From: Rhyacophila brunnea
Taxonomy: Eukaryota > Arthropoda > Insecta > Trichoptera > Rhyacophilidae
DNA: 64,000 bases
Reading direction: 5' to 3'
Assembly: GCA_022495005.1 (NCBI GenBank)
Contig: JAGYXB010000665.1
Span: 186,001-250,000, forward strand
Shown here: piece after piece, positions 45,689 through 55,800 of the stretch
Position numbering within the stretch: position 1 is the stretch's first letter
Layout: each line of letters opens with the position of its first letter
Program-made: the position numbers and the translations under genes
Notes under the pieces: generated by a model
Told to the model about the DNA's origin: nothing
Seen by the model: the letters and a program-made list of their open reading frames with translations, nothing else
Database searches by the model: none

Positions 45689-46319
45689 CAGTGGTCGGCA
45701 ACCTACTACCCCCGCGTAATTGAATTACCCAATACAACATTTTGAGTTACCCGCCAAGAAATTATGATAATATTTTTTTCTAATTATTATTAGTGTCATC
45801 AATGTTTTAAATTATCTTTATTTGAAAATGATATCAAAAGTAAAATATTTAAATATTTTCCACCAATTAAAACACACGAAGGCATTGAAAATGAATATAG
45901 TTGTGAAATATATCAGCGCTATAAAAAAGGAATTAGACGCGAGATTTGAGTATTTAAAGACGTATAGTCCAATGTTTAGCTTTATTATAAAACTGGATGA
46001 GTTGGATTTCAAAGAGCTTGAGCTTAAATATTTTGAATATCTTGGAATAAATAATCTGGAATTAGAATACATTGATTTCAAATGGACAAATAAATTTAAA
46101 GATCTTCGCTATGTATGTTTTTATAAAATAAATTTGTATTTACACATGCATATGCAAATATACGTATTATATATATAAGTACATGTAATTTTTTGTTTTA
46201 TAAAAATATTTTTTTTTTTAAAAACATTAAAAATTTGTCTCAAACTTTTACCCACTAACCAAATAAATATTTCAAAATTGATTTTTTTACCCAAGCACTC
46301 AAAAGGTTGCCGACCACTG
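45689..46319 (+). mobile_element. hAT element, 631 bp, deleted copy
   Basis: The ends are near-perfect inverted repeats: CAGTGGTCGGCAACCT on the left and its complement AGGTTGCCGACCACTG on the right. TCTAGTT (before) and CCTAGTT (after) are the likely remains of the 8-bp duplication, shifted by one base. Inside is a long transposase fragment (45828-46178). The terminus CAGTGGTCGGCAACCT is typical of a hAT family widespread in animals. Confidence 0.88.
45828..46178 (+). pseudogene. hAT transposase fragment (region before the dimerisation domain)
   Basis: The frame runs 116 codons from the ATG at 45828. It contains NIVVKYISAIKKELDARFEY, LKTYSPMFSFIIKLDELDF and LELEYIDFKWTNKFKDLR. The run (ELxxRFxxLKxxxPxFxFIxxPF), then (LELEYIDFxxxxxxKxKFxDLR), is the segment of ZBED/SCAND3-like hAT transposases just upstream of the C-terminal dimerisation helices. 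Both the N-terminal zinc finger and the final HLxAxLR part are missing. After KFKDLR the frame runs into AT-rich DNA (HMHMQIYVLYI), so the true fragment ends near 46110. Absence of stops suggests a relatively young deletion derivative. Confidence 0.7.
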
Positions 46320-46332
46320 CCTAGTTACTAGT

Positions 46333-46460
46333 ACAAGGCCCACTATAGTCAGACCGTGGCACGAAACTGTAAGTGTAAACTTATGTTGCATATTGAAATA
46401 AATGGTAATAATCTGAACGAAATACGTAATCGAAAATTTTTATTTATTGCGAACAGGTTA
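46333..46460 (+). repeat. Dispersed repeat family B, copy 2
   Basis: ACAAGGCCCACTATAGTCAG, then TGTAAACTTATG, TTGCATATTGAAATAAA and CTGAACGAAATACG align to 32731-32935. It begins only 14 bp after the hAT at 45689-46319. Confidence 0.6.
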
Positions 46461-47521
46461 TCACATCGCATTCGAAGATAATCAATAACTAGCACTACCA
46501 TCGTAATTCTTAATTCGCCCTATAGTAAATTCGTAATATAGTCGGTATACGGTGCTTTTTATAAAATCAATCGTAAGGAAATACGTGTCGTAATAAATAA
46601 TTGTCATATTGTTATTGTGTATACTTTGCAAGTAAATTACACACGCAAGTAAACTATGAATCCTCCGAAAAATCAAAGATTATAAGTACTATAAGTTAAT
46701 GTTAAAGCAATCGATATTTATGTATGTTTAAATTGTTTTATGTTTAACTAACATGAAATTAATTACATGTTTTATAGTTTATTTTGACGATGTTACTTAA
46801 TCTTGATACAACACATTTTGCGACCCATTTAATTGTTTTATTCCTAATAAATGAGAAAAGTTTCATTCATTAATGACTTGTGTTGTATGAATTTATATTG
46901 ATGTGATGTCTTTTCTATATACATTCCTTTCACTGTATAAATTGCTTATTACTAAAGTTACTAACACGAAATTATAGATTAAATTAAGTCCCTGTGTAGT
47001 GTAGAACAAACGATTATCTATTTTAACTGCTCCGTTGTCCAAATTTAATACATCATTAGAGTTTTTAATTGAAAGTAAAATATTAAACAAGGTTAGTTGT
47101 ATCATAATTATAATATCTCAGCTATTATTGCACCGAAATCTATCTAGGAATATCAATGCTATATAATTCGTTATAATTATCCCATTATATCGTTAAACCA
47201 AAGCAAAAAGTATGTAGTATTTAAATTTAATATTGCACATACGTTGTTATCAGAGAATGGCATAGAAATTTACAGCAGGTTATTAAGACATTTTTATCGC
47301 TTGATTGGCTTGATTTGATTAATTGTATTGCAACCGCACCAAAAATAGATGTTCATAAATATTTTACAGCCCGTGAAACGTAATTTCTCAATGAACTAGT
47401 AATAATATTTTAGATACGCAAATTTGTAAGACATTATTATTTTAGCAGTGTAGCAAGAACTGATAGAACTTTTGAATCGATAGATTCACATTCACACATA
47501 ACGACGCTTTCATAAAAAATA

Positions 47522-47594
47522 CGTGTGTGTGCGTGGTGTGTGTGCGTGTGCGTGTGTGCGTGTGCGCATGTGTGCGTGTGTGTGTGTGTGTGTA
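47522..47594. repeat. (TG)n/(CG) mixed purine-pyrimidine repeat, about 70 bp
   Basis: Alternating TG with interspersed CG and one GG interruption. Alternating purine-pyrimidine DNA with CG steps is the best Z-DNA-forming sequence type. Confidence 0.9.
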
Positions 47595-47671
47595 CACCTA
47601 TATATTATTACTGATACAGTTTACTGAACATAAAATATTAAGATGTAAAATAGTTTGGTTTGGTTTGTTTT

Positions 47672-47707
47672 ACCTAACTCTTAAAGTTTGGTTTACCTAA
47701 CTCTTAA
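47672..47707 (+). repeat. 22-bp tandem duplication
   Basis: ACCTAACTCTTAAA occurs at 47672 and again 22 bp later, with GTTTGGTTT before each. Confidence 0.8.
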
Positions 47708-47839
47708 ATCTTTGCACAGTAAGGTGTTATAACTATTCTGGTTGTACGATAATCCTAACAAATTTCAAAAATAAAAATAACAGGTCGGTTTTATAATTAG
47801 TGTCATGTAACTAGATCAGCTAATAATATATACCTACAA

Positions 47840-48160
47840 GAAATGTGGACCAATAAAATCCGCTTTTTTAATAGAAGTTACGAATGTTATCATTACACGA
47901 AGGTGGCAGTGTCTTGTTACTTATTACCTAAAGTTCCAATTCGTCAAAGATTTTCGAAAATCCTGTCGACGTTTTATGGCTGGCTGGAAGCTCGCCAAAA
48001 ATGTACGGTTGAATTTTGTGCTTTATTCTTGATTAAAACTTATAAAAGCTCCCGAAGATTGGCCGGCCATCGCGGCGCGAGAGTTACGTCACCTTATCGA
48101 TATTGCTCCGCGTTAATAACATTGCTTTTCCTTGCCAAAATGTATTTTAGTACTTAATTT
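47840..48160. promoter_or_regulatory. GC-richer island with a TATA-like word
   Basis: A 104-codon plus-strand frame (47843-48157) crosses the block, but the translation has no domain, and the frame ends where composition drops. ACTTATAAAAGCTCCCG (48037-48053) resembles a TATA box, and GCCGGCCATCGCGGCGCGAG follows. Either a regulatory island or an orphan promoter fits better than a protein gene. Confidence 0.28.
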
Positions 48161-48869
48161 TGTTATTTTGATCGACATTATAATATATCGATTTTATAGC
48201 ATGTGTTATAGATTCCGGTCGGCATTTAATATGCTACCATAATCACGACCACACAATAAACTAAACATAATATTATTGTTTGCTGTATTATTAAGACATT
48301 AGGTATCACCAAAATTTTAAAAGTTTTCGTATACCTAATGTATTGTAATATAAACTATTTTAAGCGTGTGTGTGTATTATAGAGATAATTCTTCTATCTA
48401 ATATATTCCGTGGTATTTAATCGAGTAGTAATAAGTACAATATTAGTAATCTCTTTTCATGGTTTACGTTAACATGAATAATTTAAAAGCAAAAATATCA
48501 GTTAAACTTGTATTGACCAATACAGATTTATTGTTATTGTTAGTATATGTATATTAATAAAAACGTTAACAATCTATCATTCTCCAATCTCCTGTGATGA
48601 TAGTACTTATAATGACAATACCCAAATCAAATGACAAAGTAACATTTCCCCTGCATCAAATAAATACAATTCATTATATATGTACTTGGCTTCACTGCCT
48701 CACTTATACACCAGTAACGGAGCATATACTTATATCAAAATATAATACATACTTTTAAACATTAAAAAAACAATGCGACGTCGTTTAATCATCTGTACAT
48801 TATTATATAAAAACAATTTAATAAATAGCACTTGCTTTTTCCTTCACCACCCGCCACGTCTCCACACGC

Positions 48870-49050
48870 GCTGTGTAGGCGTATACCGTGGCGTAAATAA
48901 CGTTAGGCGCCCTTCGAAGTTTTGCTTCGAAGAGTGTCCCAAGAACAATCTCCTAAGACCTTGGTTGGCGTGCAGTAGTGTACGTGATTCCTATTTTGAT
49001 AGAATCAATTACGGTCAATTCTCGGCGAAAAAAAGACCTCGCTCGCCATA
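48870..49050. mobile_element. Possible transposon end with CTTCGAAG hairpin
   Basis: CCGTGGCGTAAATAACGTTA followed by GGCGCCC resembles the terminus of hAT families starting CAGTGGCGTAACTA. It is followed by CTTCGAAG-TTTTG-CTTCGAAG (48912-48932), two identical 8-bp palindromes that can pair. No opposite end was found. Confidence 0.35.
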
Positions 49051-49129
49051 AAAAGTCGCAAACTTTTTAAAAGCCGTGAAATTTATTATGTATTATAAAA
49101 AGTAGCATACTCACTACTAATAATATCCT

Positions 49130-49357
49130 GCACGCCCATTAGACAACTGGCCGGTGCAATTCGGCGCAATGGCCCATTAACAGCCGGTCGGTGAGCTAAC
49201 TACCGGACCTCTTCGACACATAGTGATCTCCTTTTGCCTCCATACATACCTTACTCGCCTTATTACTCCCGCTTTACTTCGCTTCATTTATCTAATTCTC
49301 AACATACCCAGAAAGTACAAATCTGCACGGACTGCGTGTGGTTATGCTTAGCCTTCC
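49130..49357 (-). mobile_element. MITE of the 18308 family, copy 2, one end missing
   Basis: GCACGCCCATTAGACAACTG at the left matches the terminal repeat of the 18308 element. The core then appears in the opposite orientation: CTTATTACTCC, CATACCCAGAAAGT and GGACTGCGTGTGGTTATGCT are complements of the 18360-18450 core. The right terminal repeat is absent. A direct copy of GGCCCATTAACAGCCGGTCG next to the left end repeats part of the terminus. Confidence 0.65.
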
Positions 49358-51630
49358 TATGGTTCTGTAGGTTCCTCAGGTTTCCTTAAAATATTTTTTT
49401 TGGATAATCGCATTCGGATGCGCACATTCGCATTTTTTTGTTTCGTATGACAAACTTGCTTATTTGTGTACCTACAAAATCCATTCAAATAATTCTGTGT
49501 ATATTTTTTTGAATATCATTGTTGTATTATACCCGTATGAGATCACACCACTAATAATTCTCTGGTAAGTACTTAAACTTACCATTGTTACTTAATTGTG
49601 ATCCAACATGGACCTACAATAGGATTATACTCCGACTCCCATTGGTACGCTCTCGAGTCCTTTACATATTTTTTTATTACTAATGTTTATGATTGCTTTA
49701 TCATATGCTGCATTGTTTGAGATCTTTGCCTTGAACTGTAGGGTCGTCGATAATAATATTAATAATACAAGGCATAACAAAACAAAACACGTTTAGCGTG
49801 CTACTTAGGTGGGTATCTTTAAATTTAGATTAGATCACAATTACGCGATCGAATCGTTGAAAAATTCGTATTTAGAACGATTTAAATTTCTTAGAACGAT
49901 TTCATATTATTTATCGAGATTTTGTATGACGACGCACTATTTTATTTAGGCTGCCCACTAGCTGCCATATTATCCGTAATCAAGAATACGCAAATACATA
50001 AACATGCACGATATCATATAGTTTCTTAAATAAATATGATATAAAACGAGTTTTTTTATTTAGTCTTGTGAAAAAAATTGACGCGGATGGGATCCTGACT
50101 CAATTGATGCTAAATCATCAATCAATAAAATTTTATTTATTTTACATAGGTGATGAACTTTACAAATTATTAATTTAAGACGTTCACAAAATGACATTTA
50201 AAAACAATGAAACAATATTGAAATAGTAACTATATTATAAAAACGAAATATAATACGCAGTATTAAGTTATTAAACAGTAGAAAGAGGAAATACAAAAAT
50301 TAAAAATTCGATACAAGGAAGTGCACCGAATTAGCTAAATAGACACTAAAATTCATCCACATCAGACAACATCATACTTTTTGGTGTCTCGTTTGACATG
50401 GCTTTTGAAAAAAATCTGAATATTGGATAACTATACTCAAAAAGATATTTTGTTACTGTTTACGGGAATTTATATACATTTCAAAATAATTATATTTATT
50501 TATTCGACGTAGCAAATACGCTAAAAGGTGTCTTGAAACTCTCTAATTTTTAGGTTTTCAGTGAAGTTTCTTCTTAATAACATTCTGTTTAATTACATTC
50601 ATTAATCGTTTTTTTTCTACAATTATCAAAAACCTACCAAATTAAGTTCCGTAGAATTCACGTAACTCGTGTATTTCGATAAAGAAATTCAGTATTAAAA
50701 ACCTCTTACCGTTGTACGATAAAGTAATCCCCTAGTAAGTCATAGGGATTATATTTTTAAGGTTGCTAGTTCAACGAACTAATTTTAATTCTATCGTCGT
50801 TCTATTTTTTATTTAGTTAGAATTTCTTTTAAGGCTCTTGAAGGTTTTCCGCGGTTTTGCCTGTGATTCAATGCGTTAACCGAACGGGTGTACCTAATTG
50901 GGAACGAAGAAGTAAAAATAACATTTTTTAAACCGCACTTTTCCACTAAAAGAAGTCCCGAACCTTCGCGAAAGTACAAGCGGGCAGAGGAATTTTAAAA
51001 CTTCTTAAATTGGTTAACCAATATTCCCTAAGTATTTAATAGACGTAGTCAAAATGGAGCATTGTTATTACCAGTTTATTACAATATATTCTTTATTGCG
51101 TGAAATTATCGTATGGTTAATGTGCGGTAGGTCCATCGACAATTTACAATACGCGAAATAGGTATATATTGGATTGTGTTATTATATTCCTAATAGGTAA
51201 TACCTATGTACTAGTAAATATATTAAAATAATCTATAGCTCTTTTAGTCTATAGCTATTTCAGTTGTCACGTGCCGAACATCAAGAACACAAAAATAAAC
51301 TCTTGTACCCGTTATCCAATTTCTACCGTATCCTACATTGTTTCGAAATATTGTTAAATAACTAACCTCTCAGTTGTATATGTAATATAGAGATGATCTA
51401 ACATTGACACCTCGTATCGGACATGCATTATTTACGAATTAAAATGTTATAAAATATCAGGTAATCAAATCAAATAAAAACAAAAATACAGTTACATACA
51501 TTAAAATAGAAACTAATTATTTTTTGACTAAGCGGATTTTTTTTTTGATTTAATAGTTTTTGTAAGTATAAAATTCCCCCCTTTCAAAAATATTGAATGT
51601 CATATACGAGGTGTTGATGTTAGACCATCG

Positions 51631-51691
51631 ATAGATATATGCATAGTGCCTGATGATACCGAAAGGCGAAACGTGTGTCGTTAAAATCTAT
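51631..51691 (+). ncRNA. Hammerhead-ribozyme-like motif
   Basis: The conserved core CTGATGA (51650-51656) is followed by a short CC-GAAA-GG stem-loop and GAAA (51667-51670), then CGTGTGTC, in which A and C pair with G and U around GUGU and leave C17 at 51679. Outer stem I can form between ATAGAT (51631-51636) and ATCTAT (51686-51691). All invariant core bases of a type I hammerhead are present. A very short stem III is typical of hammerheads in Penelope-like elements and retrozymes. Stem II is weak (two GC pairs plus mismatches), so activity is doubtful. No reverse transcriptase is nearby. Confidence 0.45.
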
Positions 51692-52129
51692 TCACAAGAA
51701 TATAATTAAATTATTGCAATTCCGTCACGTGCCGCCCGTCGATACCATGAAGTATAATAAAATAATACTTACAGAATAAAATGAGTGACCTTTTTTCTTG
51801 TTCACTCTAATGATTATTTTTAAAAATAATACCTAATTAAATATAGCCTCAGTTCTGCGTCGTAACATCAGTGACTTGAAAAATATGATTTAATTCCAAC
51901 GGAGATTTTATTAATTATTCGGTTTGAGAAGAAAATTCCAGGTGTTAATTATTTTGTTTGACTAATTTGCAAAGAAAATGCGCGATGAACGCCAGTAGTT
52001 GACAGAATTTGAATCCGCGAAAGGTTAAATGCTGCAGGAAGAGAAAAAAACTTTCCTGCTTATAAGAGAAACGTGAAATATTTTCCTCTGCCTTTGTCCT
52101 AATGATCTAAAGTTAGCCATACATTTTGG
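51692..52129. other. AT-rich stretch, possibly tail of the hammerhead-bearing element
   Basis: CACGTGCCGCCCGTCGATACC (51726-51746) is a small GC-rich patch that may belong to the same element as the hammerhead motif. Nothing else was recognised. Confidence 0.3.
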
Positions 52130-52420
52130 AGCAATTTTAGAAAAGCGGCACGCCCCCGTTCGGCGCGGAATGCAAATGTGTCAAGTTTAATAATAAAACA
52201 CGAATAAAAATTCTTCTGGCCGCGAAAATGAAAACATTATTCAACTCAAAACAATACACGCATATGGGACTGTTCGTCTCTGCCGTCAAAATTTAAAAGG
52301 AAATCATTTTTCTTCCAGCGTTTTAATAAAAGCATACATGCCCCTTTGTTTTCTATTCAATCGATTTCCTGCGAAAGAAAAGCTATTTTTGGGACCGTCT
52401 TATTACGCTCGTAGCTTATA
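52130..52420. promoter_or_regulatory. Candidate cis-regulatory island with an octamer
   Basis: A unique GC-richer block carries the POU octamer ATGCAAAT (52170-52177) and CACGCCCCCGTT (Klf/Sp type). It also has two TTTTAATAAAA-like Cdx/Hox words. TTTTCTTCCAG at 52308-52318 also resembles a splice acceptor. No frame or repeat explains the block. Confidence 0.3.
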
Positions 52421-52646
52421 TTACCGCCTAAAAACTATACATTCTTTATTATGTGTATATTATTGTCTTATTATAATAAATAATATCTTCATTTATTACA
52501 GTTTCTAGTCACGATACTTTTAGTAAACCCTGTGCTCACCTATGCCGTATTTCTGGGCCAATCAAATCCACAAAAATAATCAGAGAACATATAATAGGTA
52601 CTGAGCTCTACGTTTGTGCATATTGTAACACAGTTAATCAATCAAA

Positions 52647-52838
52647 ATTGGTAGACTGCGCTGGTTGGGTCATGTGGACCATATGAGACAACGAACTGTC
52701 AAAGAGAATTATGTCAAGCGATTTAATAAGGTGCAGAAGATGAATGAGAGTACAGTAGCGGGTATAGAAACGTGAAGGCCCTACGCACCGACTGATTTAG
52801 GACCCTTCCCCACAACTATGTATTAAAAAAAAAAAAAA
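52647..52838 (+). pseudogene. LINE ORF2 C-terminus with poly(A) tail
   Basis: The frame reads IGRLRWLGHVDHMRQRTVKE and continues to a stop at 52773-52775. RLRWLGHVxRM is the hallmark near the C-terminus of Jockey/R1/CR1/RTE-type ORF2 proteins. A short 3' UTR then leads to a poly(A) run at 52825-52838. This is the 3' end of a 5'-truncated plus-strand insertion, the usual outcome of target-primed reverse transcription. Divergence after VKE shows it is not recent. The 5' limit cannot be set because no RT motif is readable upstream. Confidence 0.78.
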
Positions 52839-55800
52839 CATAATAATCACATACTTTAACTAAAAATATTGAATTATTATTGCGGATGTCAGTGATAAAC
52901 ACATAATAATTTTGGTGGTTTATTTTTTTTGTTACCAAACAGGCATGTACGTGCTTGTTTAAGTGGTTATGTTATGGGCACCTTTGATGTTATTTGAAGG
53001 GGTTTGTTATGCTTTGGATACTTCATATTTTATACTCTGATATAATTTATTAATTGCATGACCGTTTTAAACTGTTTCGAAGTCCCCAAGTCCCCTTTTA
53101 AATCTTCTGACGAATCGATTCCATCATTTGCGTCAAATGAAATGGCCGCTGGGCCAGTATGCTGGTACTAAATTGTAAATCTGGAATATTATCATCTTGG
53201 ATAGGGTAGGGACAGATGAAGAGGGTTATTAGAGGAAACCGGGACCCCGATTTGTCGCGCTCACGATGATGATGTTGAGTTTACTCATCTACTTAGGTGA
53301 AAATATGAAAAAAGAATTTATTTATGTAACGCTCTAGTGAGTTTGAAGTCTCATGATTGAACATAGTGAGGCTTAATTGCGCCATAAAATGTAATAAAGT
53401 GTTACATGATTTATCCTGAATTATTTTCCGATAACCGTTATCACTTCTGGTTTGCATCGTTGCTGCTTTTTAAATCGCGTTTTAACCCTATGGGGTCTTT
53501 GATAACTTCGTACAGACTAGATCAATTGAAACATCTTGCATACTTTGTGTTTGATTGATGTTGCCTTAATGCACAGTAAAAATGATTTATAATACTATTA
53601 TTACGTCATGCTTTCATTGAATTCTTATCTTTTAGCGGATTTAAGTCTTACCTTTTCAGTAGGGCAAGATGAAAAATTACTAGTAACAGTATTATTTATA
53701 ACGTATATTCAACACTGCGCGTCAAAAGATAAATAAATAATTATATAGGTTTATTTTGTACCATCTGATAGATACCTACCCAATGGGCACATTCATGCCA
53801 CGTTGCGATAATATAGATTATATCATTCTAAATCGTCCGGAGTTCGAACCAACAATTGCGTCTGATGCAACCGGCTGATGATGAATGAATGACAAATTAG
53901 TAAATATCTCTGGTAGCATCTATCAATTAAAATGTACTTGTATGCATTCCACCAAATATATCGAAGACAACCTTATCGTATAGAGATTGGAGGCAGAGCA
54001 CAGTATGAAAGTGAAGCAAAATAGAAAATCTAGGACGGCTAATTTTCATATAAACTCAGAACACATTCCAGGGTCACTTTAATTTTTGCATACAAAAGTG
54101 GCACTTGCTTCACCAAGTTTTGTAGGGAAATCACAGAAAGCTCCACCTGGAAGAAGATTCAAGATATATATTTTTGAAACACCCCCAAAAGAAACGACAA
54201 CATACGACACCGGGCGGGAATGTAACCCATATCCATCGGTTAAACTAAAGCGCTTATGAAATTGGGTTAATATTGGTAATCGATGTTTGTGATTTGAATC
54301 AGGCTTCCAATAATTGATTCGTAGCCGACCTCGGGATGTCTCTAAGTTTAAAGAATTAAGAATGTCATATTGTCAAATCTTGTGAATTATTCGTTCAATA
54401 AAAAAAATAGTAAACGATTAAATATCTTAACTATCCGAGATGACTATACTAGTATATTCTGTGTTCTTTCTCATATTTGACGTTCCGTACCAGTAACTGC
54501 ATACTATGCATATATTGTTTATTGGAATTTTCTTGTGGAGTCTTAATATTTTGATCCCTGACACTTTATTTATAATATTCGTCTTATAATTCGGTATGCG
54601 CATTGAAATTCACACATTCTAAAAACAATCTCATTCGAATAGCTTGCCAATTTATGCACATTCTCAAAAATATTTTGAGTGAAAACAATTCTAAAGCAAA
54701 AGTAAATTTGAATATCAACAGTGCACTGCCAGATTTAGTTCCGACTTACCGCCAAAATAAAATATCTTGGATGGAGCTATATATACGTAATACGTATGTA
54801 CGAATGAATGTGTAAAAACATTTTTATTTTAATTTTTGTTTATCTTTTTACTACAGATTTTGGTTTTTAGTATTTCGCATTCTTGTTATCTTTATCAGTT
54901 TATATAATATGTTGTAGCTCCAGAAGTTAGCAAATAGGCAACACATTTTCCTCAGCTTGTAGCAACTCGTAGAAACTGAACATTTGTGCGTTCACCTTGT
55001 ATGAAAATAAGTGTTCCATACTTTCGTTTCGCCGGACTCACAGGATTACATGACTCAGAAAACCCACATTTCATTATATTGAACCTTGCCATGGTTCTCA
55101 GATTATTGAGGACTTTCTATGTTTAGTACCTACCCAAAACTGACTCCTGGGAAATACTATGTTGACCTTACCCATTCTTCGAGACCATCAGCGTCTAGAT
55201 TCGCACGTACAGTTGCTATATTATAATATATTAAAATATAGTTCAACGTGTTTCGTTTGAAAATCCACCAAATATAGGTATGTATAATTAATAAAATGTT
55301 GCCCGTTATTCGCAGCAATTCGTTCCACCCAAATATACCCTCAGCCATTAACGTTATTAAAAATAAAAACTTCTTGATAATTGAAGAACATTGTAGGCCT
55401 CAGACAGTTGAGATTTCTCTTTCGCCCGCAGCGGTCAAAACAAGAGCAGCCCCCTGAGACAAGTTTCTTCTCGCACTTGTATATTATAACTTGGATATAA
55501 CTCACAGACTTGTCTGTCGGAGCCAAACCCGTTATTGCTTCAAATCCTCATTTTTTCTTATCATATCAATACTGGACATAGATTGATTAGGGGCGAGGCA
55601 CTTGCTTCAGGGCTTTGGACCAAAAGAGACCTCAAAATGGCATTCACTCCATAACAAAAAAATAATATTTAAGTGGTTACCTACATGAACGCTACGACAC
55701 TGTATGTAATTGTATATTAAACTAAAAGTAATTGACTAGTTTAGTTACCTACGTCTATGAGTCTATGAATTTATTATAAGTATGTGGATCTACAAATTTG

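Larger units (their letters stand above)
46461..51630. other. Long AT-rich stretch with a few repeats
   Basis: Separate entries cover the TG/CG microsatellite (47522), a 22-bp tandem duplication (47672), the island at 47840-48160, the hairpin at 48912 and the MITE at 49130-49357. From 49360 to 51630 I see nothing recognisable. Confidence 0.4.

Noticed and set aside
47843..48157. 104-codon frame as a gene
   Set aside because: No recognisable motif. The frame coincides with a GC-richer island, better explained as regulatory DNA.
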